A stretch of 64,000 nt of DNA, taken from Bacteroidales bacterium (GTDB lineage Bacteria; Bacteroidota; Bacteroidia; Bacteroidales; UBA932). The notes under the pieces are model-generated. The model was not told where the DNA came from, made no database searches, and saw nothing but the letters and a program-made list of their open reading frames with translations. The first letter of the stretch is position 1. Every line of letters starts with the position of its first letter. This document shows, in pieces, positions 6,427 to 16,141 of the stretch. The translations under genes and the position numbers were made by a program. Location of the stretch: contig JAFUFS010000063.1 in NCBI GenBank assembly GCA_017469745.1, forward strand, positions 1-64,000. The letters run 5' to 3'.

Positions 6427-9400
6427 TTATGATTTTGCAGGCAACGCCTTGCGGGCTCTCCTCTTTTCCTGCCTGGTGGCAAAGACGCAGTACACGGCCG
6501 GGATGAGGACGAGAGTGATCAAGGTGGAGAAAGAAAGTCCCCAGCACACGGTCATACCGAGGGAACGCCACATCTCGGAGCCCTCGCCGCGTCCGAGAGC
6601 CATAGGAAGCATACCGAGGACGGTGGTAAGGGTGGTCATCAGGATAGGTCTCAGACGGCTGCGGGCAGCAGTCACGGAAGCATCGATGACATTCATTCCT
6701 CTCTCCCTCATGAGTATGGTGTAGTCAATGAGCACGATACCGTTCTTGACGACTATACCGAGCAGGATTATTATTCCGATCATGGCCATCACACCGAGCG
6801 CGGTACCGGAGAGCCTGAGGCCCAGGATCACACCGATGAAGGCGAACGGCACCGAGAACATGATCACCAGAGGACTCATGAATGACTCGAACTGCGAAGC
6901 CATCACCATGTAGACCAGGATGATGATCAGGATCATGAGGATGACCAGATCCTTGAACATGCTCTGCTGGTCCTCGAAGTCTCCTGTGATCTCGGTGGAG
7001 ATGGTGTTAGGAATGTCCGTTTCCGAGAGAATCCTGTTTGTGGTAGCGACTCCGTCACTCAGGGCATATCCTCTCGTGACGATGCCGGTGACGGTGATGT
7101 ACCTTGCACGGTTCTTCCTCTCGATGGTCGGGGGCACCTTCGACTCCACGACGGTTCCAAGGTCCTTGACCCTGACGGTTCCACCTAATGGTGTATAAAT
7201 CAATATGTTCTCAATGTCCTCGACACTTGAACGGAAACGCTTGTCATAGATGACTCGGATGTTGTACTCGTCGCCGTCCTCACGGTAGAAGGAATTAACC
7301 GAGCCGCTCATCGCGGCGCTGAAAGCTGCGGCAGCAGTGGTGGAGTTGAGTCCGTTAAGGGCCAGCTTCTCCCTGTCGAAATCGACCTGGTACTCAGGAG
7401 TGTAGTCATCCCTGCTCAGGATAACTTGGGTGAAGGAAGGGTCGGCAAGCATCTTAGCCTGCACCTCCTTGGCGATCCTGTCGGTCTCGTCGAAGTCGTA
7501 ACCATAGATCTCAAGGTTGAGGGAGGCGGCTCCTCCGACTCCGCCCATTCCTTCCGTAACCGTGGCCTTCTTCACTTCAGGATATTCCCTAAGATCCTTT
7601 CGGATGAGGTCTGCGATCTCGGAGGAAGAACGCTTGCGCTTCTCCATCGAACCGATGTTCACATTCATAGAGATCACATGCGAGCCATTGTTCTGCATGC
7701 TTCCGATCACATTGTCCGAGCTGGCCTGGCCGTAACGGTACTGGAGAACCTCGATCTCAGGGATCTCCGCCTCGAGGCGGTCGCAGATCTGCTTAGCGAA
7801 GGCACCGGAGACACTCTGCTCAGTGCCGACCGGCAGTTCGATAGAGACTGAAAGACGTCCACCGTCCATCGTAGGGAAGAATTCGGTCTTGAGGCCGGGA
7901 GCCAGAAGGGCGAGAACGGCCACGAAGATGCCCAGGGCACCGAAGATGACGGTCTTCCTGTGGGTGACGGCCCATGCAATGATCCTTGAATACCAGGCTG
8001 AGAGTTTGTCCAGACCGCTCTCGATAGGATCGAAGATCGCCCTGTGGAGCTTGCCCGTCTTGGGGCCGGCCTTCAGCATCCTTGAGCAAAGCATAGGGAC
8101 AAGGGTCAAGGCAGCGGTCGTGGAGATGATCATGATGATCGAGACTATCCATCCAAGCTGCTTGAACATAATGCCTGCCATTCCGGAAACCATGGTCAAA
8201 GGAAGGAAGACGCAAAGCATCGTCAGGGTGGAAGCAATGACGGAGATACCGACTTCAGAAGTGGCATGAACCGCTGCTTCCTTCGGCTTCTCTCCCCTCT
8301 CCAGATGGGTGGAGATGTTCTCCAGGACCACGATGGCATCGTCCACGACCATACCGATCGCGATCGAAAGAGCGGACATCGAGATGATGTTCAATGTATT
8401 GCCCGTCGCGAAGAGGTACACCAGGGAGCCCAGGAGGGCAATAGGGATCGAAAGGACGATGATGAACGTCGCCCTCCAGCGACCTAGGAATATGAAGACC
8501 ACGAGCATGACCACGAGAAGGGTGATGATGATGGTCTCCTTCAAGGAATTGATCGTGTTCAGGATCTCAGAGGAGTTGTCCACGACCTCGGTGATCTGGA
8601 TGTCCGAAGGCAGGGTGGGAGCGATCTCGCGGATCTTTTCCTTCGCGGCCTTGACGACATTGACGGTGTTGGCTCCGGACTGCTTCTGGATAGCGATCAT
8701 GGCCGACCTGGTCCCGTTGGTGTAGGACTCCTGAGACTTCTCCTCCAGACCGTCCTCGACACGGGCTACATCCTTCAGGTAAACGACTTGCCCGTTGCGG
8801 TAACTGACGACCACATCGAGAAGTTCCGAAGGATCCTTGAATTCCTTTTCAACCCTGAGGGAGAATGATTCCGAGCCGATGTCGATCGAGCCGGAAGGAA
8901 CGTTTCGGTTCTCGGCCGCGATTATCTGGGAGATGCCGGCGACGCTGAGGCCGTAGGCGGCGAGCTTGTTAGGATCGCAATAAACGTGGATTTCCCTGGC
9001 AGGAGCTCCGGCCACGGACACTGTTCCGACTCCCGTAACACGTCCAAGAGGGGTGACCACCCTGTCGTCCAGGATCCTGTCCAGACCGGCCATGCTCTTG
9101 TCGGCCGTCGCGGAAAGGATCAGGACCGGCATGTCATCCATACCGAACTTGAACAGCACGGGAACCGTTGCGCCTTCCGGCAAGGAAGAGTTTATCAGGT
9201 CCAGTTTGTCCCTGATGTCGTTACTGGCTTCATCGATGTCCGTACCATATTTGAACTCCAGCATCACGATGGAGACATTCTCACGTGAGCGGGAAGTCAG
9301 GTTCTTGAGGTTCGCCACGCTGTTGAGCGTGTTTTCAAGCAGTTTGGTCAGGTTGTTCTCGACGTCGGAAGCGCTCGCCCCGGGATAGGACGACATGACC

Positions 9401-9537
9401 AGGACGACATTGGCGTCGAAGTCAGGGAAAAGGGCGACCGATGTCTTTGTCAGTGAATATATTCCGAAGATCGCGAAAGCCAGGAAGACCAAGGCAGTCG
9501 TGACCGGTTTGCTGACAGCGGATCTTATGATACTCAT
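6427..9537 (-). CDS. RND efflux pump inner-membrane permease (HAE1/AcrB family)
   Basis: Proton-driven trimeric transporter that moves hydrophobic or toxic compounds from inner membrane and periplasm into the outer-membrane channel. The 1036-residue protein has the standard plan: a membrane helix at residues 12-32, a large periplasmic porter loop, a six-helix bundle, a second loop and a second bundle. The proton-relay aspartates are present (AIGMVVDDAIVVLENI) and so is the TM10 lysine (LLGIVVKNGIVLIDY). It is the third gene of the TolC-adaptor-pump set, 12 nt after the adaptor. Substrates cannot be read from the sequence. An intact gene with no frame breaks. Confidence 0.95.
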   Translation of the reverse strand: MSIIRSAVSKPVTTALVFLAFAIFGIYSLTKTSVALFPDFDANVVLVMSSYPGASASDVENNLTKLLENTLNSVANLKNLTSRSRENVSIVMLEFKYGTDIDEASNDIRDKLDLINSSLPEGATVPVLFKFGMDDMPVLILSATADKSMAGLDRILDDRVVTPLGRVTGVGTVSVAGAPAREIHVYCDPNKLAAYGLSVAGISQIIAAENRNVPSGSIDIGSESFSLRVEKEFKDPSELLDVVVSYRNGQVVYLKDVARVEDGLEEKSQESYTNGTRSAMIAIQKQSGANTVNVVKAAKEKIREIAPTLPSDIQITEVVDNSSEILNTINSLKETIIITLLVVMLVVFIFLGRWRATFIIVLSIPIALLGSLVYLFATGNTLNIISMSALSIAIGMVVDDAIVVLENISTHLERGEKPKEAAVHATSEVGISVIASTLTMLCVFLPLTMVSGMAGIMFKQLGWIVSIIMIISTTAALTLVPMLCSRMLKAGPKTGKLHRAIFDPIESGLDKLSAWYSRIIAWAVTHRKTVIFGALGIFVAVLALLAPGLKTEFFPTMDGGRLSVSIELPVGTEQSVSGAFAKQICDRLEAEIPEIEVLQYRYGQASSDNVIGSMQNNGSHVISMNVNIGSMEKRKRSSSEIADLIRKDLREYPEVKKATVTEGMGGVGGAASLNLEIYGYDFDETDRIAKEVQAKMLADPSFTQVILSRDDYTPEYQVDFDREKLALNGLNSTTAAAAFSAAMSGSVNSFYREDGDEYNIRVIYDKRFRSSVEDIENILIYTPLGGTVRVKDLGTVVESKVPPTIERKNRARYITVTGIVTRGYALSDGVATTNRILSETDIPNTISTEITGDFEDQQSMFKDLVILMILIIILVYMVMASQFESFMSPLVIMFSVPFAFIGVILGLRLSGTALGVMAMIGIIILLGIVVKNGIVLIDYTILMRERGMNVIDASVTAARSRLRPILMTTLTTVLGMLPMALGRGEGSEMWRSLGMTVCWGLSFSTLITLVLIPAVYCVFATRQEKRRARKALPAKS

Positions 9538-9549
9538 AGGCTTCGGGAA

Positions 9550-10578
9550 TTATTTGCCGGAAACCTCAACCTTTGCTCCGTCCCTCAGGCTGGTGCTGCC
9601 CTTGACAGTCACCACATCACCCTCGGACAGGCCTTCGAGGATCTCGTACCTGCCCTCGATGTGACGTCCAAGCTTGACGATAACGCTCTCGACGGTATTG
9701 TCGGCTCCGAGTACGTACACGCACCTCTGGCCGGTTCCCTGCATTTTCACGACAGCCTCCTCAGGGACGACGATGCTGTTGTTGACACCGAACTCAACCT
9801 TCACCCTTGCGAACATTCCGGGACGCAGGACCCTGTCGGAATTCTGGACGAGGATCTCGGTGATGAAAGTGTGGGAGAGAGCGTCCATCGTCGGATAGAT
9901 CTTGTTGATCTTCCCGGTGAATGTCTGCCCGGGAAGGGCATCGACGGTGATCTCGACCTGGTTTCCGACCTTCACCTTGGTGTAGTCTGATTCAGAGACT
10001 CCGACCTTCAGCTTGACGGGAGTGATCTGCTGGACGACGAAGATGGGCTGGCCGGCATAAAGGTCACCCTTGTCGTAATTGCGGGCCGTCACTACGCCGC
10101 TGATCGGAGAACGGAGATAGGTGTTCTCGGCGAGATTGTTATAAGACCTGCGGCTGACCTTGTAGGCCATCTCGACGGCATCAAAGTCTGACTTGGAGAC
10201 TCCGCCTTCCTCGTAAAGGCTCTTCAGGCGGCTGAGTTCGGTCGAATCATTGACCAGCCTCAGCCTGGTCTGGTCGAGCTGGGCGGCATCCATTGTGGCA
10301 AGGACCTGGCCCTTGGCGACGAAGGAACCCACGTCAACCCTGATGTTCTGGATACGCCCGGGGGTCTGGGGTGCGATGTTGTTTATCGCGTAGGCCTCAA
10401 CCGTGGATGAATATACTTCAGTCTGCGGAACTTCCATCATCACGGCAGTCGCTGTCGAGACCAGGATAGCCTTTTCTTCCTCAACTGCAGCGGAAGCGCT
10501 CTCAGCCTGCCTTCCGCCGCAGGCTATGAGGGCGAAGGCGGCGACGGCGGGAGTCAAAGTCTTGAAAAACTTCTTCAT
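9550..10578 (-). CDS. RND efflux periplasmic adaptor lipoprotein (MFP)
   Basis: Membrane-fusion protein bridging the RND pump and the TolC channel. Starting at MKKFFKTL it has a signal with lipobox ALIAC, then the biotinyl-like hairpin halves (APQTPGRIQNIRVDVGSFVAKGQVLATMD and YLRSPISGVVTARNYDKGD), a short coiled coil, and the beta-barrel and membrane-proximal domains (VEITVDALPGQTFTGKINKIYPTMD). The ATG at 10578 is chosen because it puts the lipoprotein signal at the N terminus; the longer open frame overlaps tolC. It starts 28 nt after the TolC stop and is followed by the pump gene after 12 nt. Confidence 0.93.
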   Translation of the reverse strand: MKKFFKTLTPAVAAFALIACGGRQAESASAAVEEEKAILVSTATAVMMEVPQTEVYSSTVEAYAINNIAPQTPGRIQNIRVDVGSFVAKGQVLATMDAAQLDQTRLRLVNDSTELSRLKSLYEEGGVSKSDFDAVEMAYKVSRRSYNNLAENTYLRSPISGVVTARNYDKGDLYAGQPIFVVQQITPVKLKVGVSESDYTKVKVGNQVEITVDALPGQTFTGKINKIYPTMDALSHTFITEILVQNSDRVLRPGMFARVKVEFGVNNSIVVPEEAVVKMQGTGQRCVYVLGADNTVESVIVKLGRHIEGRYEILEGLSEGDVVTVKGSTSLRDGAKVEVSGK

Positions 10579-10606
10579 ATACGTTTCTTTCATATTATTC
10601 GTGATT

Positions 10607-12139
10607 CTACATGTTCTCCAGGTCGACCTCTCCCTTGTCGTCGATGAAGTCGTAACCGAGAGTCTTCTCAAGGTTGGACTTTGCGACTACGAAATTGTAG
10701 ATGGCCTGGCTCTGCTGCAGGCTTGCCTGGGTGAGGGTCAGCTGGGCATCGTTCATGTCGGTGATCGTGCTCTTCCCTACCTTGTAGGACTTGGCGGCGA
10801 TGTCGTAGGCCTTCTGTGCCAGGCTGACCGCCTCTGAAGCAGAATTGTAGCTGTTCATGCTGGTCTCCATGGTGTTCAGGTACTGGCGGATGGCTATCTT
10901 CAGCTGGCGCTCGGCATCGATTCTCTGGAGATCAAGCTCGGTGGCCTGGATCTTGGCCTGCTGGACGTCGTAATGGCGCTTTCCGCCGGTGAATATGGGG
11001 ATGTTGACGCTCAGGCCTACATAGGAATAAGGTGACCACTTGTACTCGCTGAAATTGAAGTCGTTGGTCATTGCGATCATGTTGTAGGCGAAGGCGGCGG
11101 ACAGGGTAGGCAGGTAGGCTGCCTTGTACATTCTCACAGTCGAGGCCAGCTGGTCGGCCTGGATCTCGAGCTGCCTGAGGGAAGTGTTGTAATCCAGTGA
11201 AGGATCCTCGTTCTCGTGGATGTCCCTGAACATCTGGGTGGAGTAGTCACCGAGGGTCCCTGCAACATCGATGTTGCGGTCGAGGTCAACGCCCATCACG
11301 GCCTTGAGCTGCCAGAGTGCCAGGATGACGGAACTCTCCGCATTGTAGACATTCGGAATGGCGTTGGCAACCACTGACTTGGCCCTGGTGTATTCAAGCT
11401 CCGAAGCTTTCTCGGCATTGAATCTCTTCTCCGTCTGGAGGAAGTTCTCGACTGCGTTCTCGTAGACATCCTTGTAGACGTTGAACGCCTCTTTCGCAAG
11501 CAGGACGGCGTAGAAGGCCTGCTTGACCTGGGTCACCATGTCCAGCCTCGATGACCTGGCTTTCTCGACAGCGAGGTCGACAGCCTGGCCCGAAATCCTG
11601 AGGCTTTCCCAGAGCTGGGCGTTCACAAGCGGCATGGAGGCAGAGACTCCGTAGTTGTAGGTGTTCCAACGGCCGACTGCGAATCCGCTGTTGGAGCTGC
11701 TCTGCTCGCTCTGGCCCGGGACGATCGGCTCCATTCCCTGGAGTACGGAAAGTTCGTTGATCCTCATGAAGTAGGGAGCGAGGGAACTCAGCATTCCGAA
11801 ACCTCCGCCTTCCTCATCGTCTCCGCTGTCGGAGTCCATGTACATTATCTGTTTCTTGATGGTCCTCTGGTAGGAACCCGATCCGTTGATCTGCGGGAAG
11901 AGGGATGAATATGTGCCCTTCTTGGCATATTCACTGCGCTCGATCTCCTTGTCCGCCACCTTGACGGCAACATTCTCGCTCAGGGCGATCTTAAGCGCAT
12001 CGTCAAGGGAGATCACCACTGCCGAAGTGTCAGAAGTCTCTGCCGAGACCGGAACATCCCTCCTGTACTGTCCCCAAGCGGAAAGCGACAGGGCGGAAAG
12101 GGCAGCGATGACTATCATTCTGTCAATTCTCATTGTCAT
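10607..12139 (-). CDS. TolC-family outer membrane channel
   Basis: Outer-membrane efflux protein that with the two following genes forms a tripartite pump. It has a signal peptide (RMIVIAALSALSLSAWGQ), two OEP repeats rich in long amphipathic helices (for example LRQLEIQADQLASTVRMYKAAYLPTLSAAFAY and the C-terminal IYNFVVAKSNLEKTLGYD) and the usual length near 500 residues. The acidic low-complexity stretch SDSGDDEEGGG near residue 85 is unusual. It is the first gene of the efflux operon; a -7 box with flanking inverted repeats lies 34 nt upstream. An alternative ATG is two codons in. Confidence 0.93.
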   Translation of the reverse strand: MTMRIDRMIVIAALSALSLSAWGQYRRDVPVSAETSDTSAVVISLDDALKIALSENVAVKVADKEIERSEYAKKGTYSSLFPQINGSGSYQRTIKKQIMYMDSDSGDDEEGGGFGMLSSLAPYFMRINELSVLQGMEPIVPGQSEQSSSNSGFAVGRWNTYNYGVSASMPLVNAQLWESLRISGQAVDLAVEKARSSRLDMVTQVKQAFYAVLLAKEAFNVYKDVYENAVENFLQTEKRFNAEKASELEYTRAKSVVANAIPNVYNAESSVILALWQLKAVMGVDLDRNIDVAGTLGDYSTQMFRDIHENEDPSLDYNTSLRQLEIQADQLASTVRMYKAAYLPTLSAAFAYNMIAMTNDFNFSEYKWSPYSYVGLSVNIPIFTGGKRHYDVQQAKIQATELDLQRIDAERQLKIAIRQYLNTMETSMNSYNSASEAVSLAQKAYDIAAKSYKVGKSTITDMNDAQLTLTQASLQQSQAIYNFVVAKSNLEKTLGYDFIDDKGEVDLENM

Positions 12140-12167
12140 TCCAAAGCTTATAAAATGAATAAGAAGA

Positions 12168-12234
12168 CACTACAAATGTAGTGCCTGATACCCTACCGGG
12201 TAAATCTAAAACGATGTACCGGAAAAAGCGGTAC
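12168..12234. promoter_or_regulatory. Efflux operon promoter with three inverted repeats
   Basis: The -7 box CAAATGTA (12173-12180; TACATTTG on the minus strand) is centred in the palindrome CACTACAAATGTAGTG (12168-12183). Just upstream for tolC are TACCC-TACC-GGGTA (12189-12202) and GTACCG/CGGTAC around GAAAAAG (12216-12234). The last could be a weak terminator of the HAD gene; the first two sit where a repressor would block RNA polymerase. No regulator gene is adjacent, so operator function is inference. Confidence 0.5.
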
Positions 12235-12243
12235 TGACTTCTG

Positions 12244-13020
12244 TCAGATTACGCCAAAATGACGAAGGGCACCGATCACTCCGTCATCCCCGACAGTGCC
12301 GGTGACATAGTCGGCTGCAGCCTTCACGTCATCCGTGGCATTGCCCATTGCCACTCCGATGCCGGCATATTCAATGAGTGGGATGTCATTCCCGCCGTCC
12401 CCGAAAGCCATGCATTCCCCAGGAGTGAGGCCTATCCTTTCGAGGATCTTCCCTGCCCCGTAGGACTTGGAAAGGCCCTGCGGGATGATGTCGGTGAAGT
12501 AAGGGTGCCAACGGGCATATTCAACGCCCGACAGGACGGGGCGAAGGTACTTCTCTTCCTCATCGGAAGACATGTAGATCGTGTACTGATAGACGTCGTG
12601 CTTCAACGCTACATCGGTCAGATCCAGGTACCTTTCGGGATAGAAATTGAGCTGGCGCGACACCTCCAGGGATTTTTCATTCTCGAAGTTGATCCCTACG
12701 ATCGTGTCAGCAAAAGACCAGCAGGCGACTTTTACGTCAGATGCAATCCCGGCGACCTGGAGCGAGATCTCTTTCGGCAGAGGATGACTGTCGATAGTCT
12801 TCCCACCGAGGATGGTCAGGGCGCCGTTCATGGCTATGTAACCGTCGAAAGGGAACGACTCCAGGTTGTTCATGACCATGGTGTGACGTCCGCTGGAAAT
12901 GAAGAGCTTCACGCCCTTGGCGCGAAGCTCTGTAAGACATTCCTTCAGATTGTCGGACATCCGGTGGGTGTCAAACCCGACCAGGGTGCCGTCAATGTCG
13001 AAAAACAGGGCCTTTATCAT
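12244..13020 (-). CDS. Cof-type HAD-superfamily sugar phosphatase
   Basis: Haloacid dehalogenase phosphatase of the Cof/YidA subfamily, usually acting on sugar phosphates or other small phosphorylated metabolites. The 258 residues show motif I FFDIDGTLVGF, motif II ISSGRH, a C2-type cap and the combined motif III/IV KSYGAGKILERIG...MAFGDGGNDIPLIEYAGIGVAMGNA. Substrate is unknown. Its stop is separated from the efflux promoter by about 100 nt containing inverted repeats; its start overlaps the lgt stop by 4 nt, so it is coupled to lgt and pgk. Confidence 0.88.
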   Translation of the reverse strand: MIKALFFDIDGTLVGFDTHRMSDNLKECLTELRAKGVKLFISSGRHTMVMNNLESFPFDGYIAMNGALTILGGKTIDSHPLPKEISLQVAGIASDVKVACWSFADTIVGINFENEKSLEVSRQLNFYPERYLDLTDVALKHDVYQYTIYMSSDEEEKYLRPVLSGVEYARWHPYFTDIIPQGLSKSYGAGKILERIGLTPGECMAFGDGGNDIPLIEYAGIGVAMGNATDDVKAAADYVTGTVGDDGVIGALRHFGVI

Positions 13021-13904
13021 CGGTCGTTCAGGCTTTTGGCGTAGTGGGTCGGCTCAGCCTTCTTCGTGCGGGTGTCAGGAATGACAGCCCGGGCAGGAAT
13101 CTTCATCTTGAAAGAATAGATCAGCAGGCAGATGCCCAGGATGATGAAAGGTATGCTCAGGGTCTGGCCCATGTTCAGGACCATGTCATTCTCGAAGGCT
13201 TCCTGGGGCTCCTTGATGAACTCGATGAGGAACCTCATGCCGAAGCAGACGATGAAGAAGATCCCTATGAACGATCCCCTGTACATCCTGTCCAGTTTCT
13301 TCACGTAGAGCCAGACAAGGCCCAGGCCTAGGATGAAGTAGCTGAGAGCCTCGTAGATCTGGGTCGGATGCTTCGGCTCCGTCTCTCCCCTGCGCTCGAA
13401 GATGAAGCCCCAGGGGAGATCCGTGACGTTACCGTAAATCTCAGAATTACAGAGGTTTCCAAGCCTTATAAAAGCGCCTGCGAAAGCGACGGCTATGCAG
13501 AGATGGTCAAGGATCCAGAGAAAATCGATATGATTCTTCCGGCCGTATTTACGTGCGAACCACCACATGCAGAGGATCAGCATGATCGTGCCGCCGTGGC
13601 TGGCAAGTCCGCCTTCCCAGACCTTGAAGATCTCCAGGAAGCCCTTCCAGGATGTGAAGTAATAGTCGAAACCGTAGAACAGGCAGTGGCCCAGGCGAGC
13701 TCCCACGAGAGTACCCAGCAGGAGGGTGTAAAGCAGCGGGTCAAGGATGTCCTTGTTGAGCTTTTCCCTTTCGAAAAACTTGGTGAACATCCAATAACCC
13801 AGAATGAAACCGGAGATGAACAGGAGACCGTACCACCTGACGGCGAAGCCCCCTATCCGGAAGATCTCCGGATTCATGTTCCAGTGTACTGCCAGCAGTT
13901 CCAT
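13017..13904 (-). CDS. lgt: Prolipoprotein diacylglyceryl transferase
   Basis: Inner-membrane enzyme that transfers diacylglycerol from phosphatidylglycerol to the lipobox cysteine of prelipoproteins, the first step for the many lipoproteins seen in this window. About seven hydrophobic helices are visible. The signature around the catalytic region reads AFIRLGNLCNSEIYG with HGG in GLASHGGTIM upstream, and HPTQIYEAL near the end. 295 residues is normal. A downstream ATG (MNPEIFRIGG, 13877) is an alternative start. It is 12 nt after pgk and overlaps the HAD phosphatase. Confidence 0.93.
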   Translation of the reverse strand: MELLAVHWNMNPEIFRIGGFAVRWYGLLFISGFILGYWMFTKFFEREKLNKDILDPLLYTLLLGTLVGARLGHCLFYGFDYYFTSWKGFLEIFKVWEGGLASHGGTIMLILCMWWFARKYGRKNHIDFLWILDHLCIAVAFAGAFIRLGNLCNSEIYGNVTDLPWGFIFERRGETEPKHPTQIYEALSYFILGLGLVWLYVKKLDRMYRGSFIGIFFIVCFGMRFLIEFIKEPQEAFENDMVLNMGQTLSIPFIILGICLLIYSFKMKIPARAVIPDTRTKKAEPTHYAKSLNDR

Positions 13905-13916
13905 GGCCTGTGAATA

Positions 13917-15170
13917 TTATTCCTGAATTGCAGCGATGCCGGGAAGAGTCTTGCCTTCGATAGCCTCAAGCATGGCGCCGCCGCCGGTGCTGACATAGCT
14001 GACCTTGTCGGCGAAGCCCATCTTGGTCACTGCAGCGACGGAGTCACCGCCACCGACGAGGGAGTAGGCACCGTGAGAGGTAGCCTGGGCGACGAGCTCG
14101 GCGATCTTCTCGGTTCCCTTGGCGAAGTTCGGAAGCTCGAAAACTCCGGCAGGGCCGTTCCAAAGGATGGTCTTGGATGCGAGGATGATCCTGGCCCAGT
14201 TCTCGAGGGAAGCAGGACCGCAGTCGAGACCCTCCCAACCATCAGGAATCTGGTGTGAAGGGACTACCATCTCGGGAGCGTCATTGGAGAATTCCTGGGT
14301 GACGCGGGTCTGGACAGAGAGGGACACGTTGACTCCAAGCTCCTGAGCCTTGGACATGATCTCCTGTGCCTGAGGGATGAGGTCGTCCTCGTGGAGGGAC
14401 TCACCGATCTTTCCTCCTTCAGCCTTGATGAAGGTGTAACCCATGCCTCCGCAAATGATCAGGTTGTCCACCTTGCCGAGCAGGTTTTCTAGAACTGCGA
14501 GCTTGGAGGAGACCTTTGAACCGCCGATGATGGCAGTGAAAGGACGGTGGGCGTTCTTAAGGACATTGTCAATGGCCTTGATTTCCTTCTCCATGAGGTA
14601 ACCGAACATCTTGTCCTCAGGGAAGTAGGCAGCTATGAGGGCTGTAGAAGCATGTGCCCTGTGAGCGGTTCCGAAAGCGTCGTTGATGTAGCAGTCGGCA
14701 TAGGAAGCGAGCTTCTTGACGAATTCCTTCTGGCTTTCCTTGACAGCCTTCTTGGCTGCAGCTTTCTCCTCGTCGGTAGCATCCTCGGCAAGTCCCCTGG
14801 GCTTACCCTCTTCCTCAGCGTAGAAACGGAGGTTCTCGAGCATCAGGACCTCGCCCGGCTTAAGGGCGGCTGCTTGCTCGTCGGCCTTCTGGCAGTCCTC
14901 TGCGAACTGTACGGGAACGCCAAGGCATTCGGAGACATGGTTCACGATGTGCTTGAGGGAGAACTTCTCGGTCACGCCCTTCGGACGTCCGAGATGGGAC
15001 ATGAGGATAAGAGCTCCTCCTTCGGAGAGAACCTTCTTGAGAGTGGGGAGGGCAGCGCGGATGCGGGTGTCGTCGGTGATGTTGAAATTCTCGTCAAGCG
15101 GAACGTTGAAGTCAACCCTGACGATAGCCTTCTTGCCTTTGAAATCGTAATTGTCAATGTGCTGTTGCAT
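13917..15170 (-). CDS. pgk: Phosphoglycerate kinase
   Basis: Glycolytic enzyme making ATP from 1,3-bisphosphoglycerate and ADP. Diagnostic segments are present: [14 protein letters not shown] near the N terminus, [45 protein letters not shown], and the nucleotide loop [16 protein letters not shown] near the C terminus. 417 residues is standard. It is the first gene of pgk-lgt-HAD, with a -7 box at 15206-15213 about 35 nt upstream that stands back to back with the promoter of the divergent methyltransferase gene. Confidence 0.97.
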   Translation of the reverse strand: MQQHIDNYDFKGKKAIVRVDFNVPLDENFNITDDTRIRAALPTLKKVLSEGGALILMSHLGRPKGVTEKFSLKHIVNHVSECLGVPVQFAEDCQKADEQAAALKPGEVLMLENLRFYAEEEGKPRGLAEDATDEEKAAAKKAVKESQKEFVKKLASYADCYINDAFGTAHRAHASTALIAAYFPEDKMFGYLMEKEIKAIDNVLKNAHRPFTAIIGGSKVSSKLAVLENLLGKVDNLIICGGMGYTFIKAEGGKIGESLHEDDLIPQAQEIMSKAQELGVNVSLSVQTRVTQEFSNDAPEMVVPSHQIPDGWEGLDCGPASLENWARIILASKTILWNGPAGVFELPNFAKGTEKIAELVAQATSHGAYSLVGGGDSVAAVTKMGFADKVSYVSTGGGAMLEAIEGKTLPGIAAIQE

Positions 15171-15205
15171 CGTAGTAAATATTTTATTGTCGTTTTTTTC
15201 CGAAG

Positions 15206-15213
15206 CAAAGATA
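15206..15213 (-). promoter_or_regulatory. -7 box for pgk
   Basis: CAAAGATA on the plus strand (TATCTTTG on the minus) precedes pgk by 35 nt. It forms an inverted pair with the box at 15223-15230, only 9 nt away. Confidence 0.6.
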
Positions 15214-15222
15214 CTATTTTTT

Positions 15223-15230
15223 TATCTTTG
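15223..15230 (+). promoter_or_regulatory. -7 box for the methyltransferase gene, start codon 7 nt away
   Basis: TATCTTTG matches TAnnTTTG and ends 7 nt before ATG 15238. With the usual spacing from this box to the transcription start, the mRNA would begin at or next to the start codon, so it is probably leaderless. Confidence 0.6.
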
Positions 15231-15237
15231 CAGCATC

Positions 15238-16140
15238 ATGGCGACAGAGTTTCCCACACAAGAATGGAAAGACTACGAGCTCCTGGACTCCGGAGGAGGC
15301 ATGAAGCTCGAGAAATTCGGAGGGTTCGTCCTTGCCCGCCCGGAGCCGAAGGCTCTGTGGGACAAGGACATGAGCGACGAACAGTGGAGTTCGATGACCC
15401 ACACCCGCTTCACTCCCGGGGCCGGTTTCGGCAAGGCAGGAAAGGAGGACAGCGGCACCTGGGACAGGCTTCGCAAGATGCCTGACCAGTGGTGGATACG
15501 TTACCGCAGCATGTTCTCGCTCCGCCTCGGCCTGACTTCTTTCAAGCACGTGGGAGTCTTCCCCGAGCAGGCCGCGAACTGGGAATATATCTTCAGCCAA
15601 ACCTCCAGGATAGCCGCTTCCCAGGAAGCCCGCCCCAAGGTCCTGAACCTTTTCGCCTACACCGGAGCCGCTTCCCTAGCAGCCAGGAAGGCAGGAGCCG
15701 ACGTCACCCACCTGGATTCAGTACGCCAGGTAGTCACCTGGGCCCATGAGAACCAGGACCGCAGCGGCCTTGACGGCATCCGCTGGGTAGTGGAGGACGC
15801 CATGAAATTCGCAAGGCGTGAAGCCCGCAGGGGTAATGTCTATCAAGGAATAATCCTGGACCCTCCGGCCTACGGTCATGGTCCGGACGGAGAAAAATGG
15901 AAACTCGACGAGTGTCTGTTCGACTTGATGAAAGATGTAGGAAAGATTCTGGCCCCTCAGAACAGCATCATGGTCCTGAACCTCTATTCCAACGGCTTCT
16001 CGGCCGCCCTTGGCGAAACTGTGGTAAGGCAGGCTCTGAACCTGGCGCCGGATTTCCCTCTGGAATCCGGGGAGCTCGCCCTCAGGGACAGTTTCGGGAA
16101 GGTCCTCCCGCTCTCAATATTCGTAAGGCTAAGGAGATAG
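15238..16140 (+). CDS. SAM-dependent methyltransferase, RlmI/RlmK-like
   Basis: Class I methyltransferase resembling the C-terminal catalytic part of 23S rRNA cytosine methyltransferase RlmI; it probably methylates rRNA. The 300 residues lack the N-terminal PUA domain of full RlmI. Seen: motif I VLNLFAYTGAASLAARKAGADVTHLD, motif II region VVEDAMKF and catalytic motif IV ILDPPAYGHGPDGEKW (DPPxY). The start ATG 15238 (MATEFPTQEW) is chosen because the promoter box ends 7 nt before it; in-frame codons upstream would lie in pgk. It converges on yidD with 1 nt between stops. Confidence 0.85.
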   Translation: MATEFPTQEWKDYELLDSGGGMKLEKFGGFVLARPEPKALWDKDMSDEQWSSMTHTRFTPGAGFGKAGKEDSGTWDRLRKMPDQWWIRYRSMFSLRLGLTSFKHVGVFPEQAANWEYIFSQTSRIAASQEARPKVLNLFAYTGAASLAARKAGADVTHLDSVRQVVTWAHENQDRSGLDGIRWVVEDAMKFARREARRGNVYQGIILDPPAYGHGPDGEKWKLDECLFDLMKDVGKILAPQNSIMVLNLYSNGFSAALGETVVRQALNLAPDFPLESGELALRDSFGKVLPLSIFVRLRR

Positions 16141-16141
16141 T

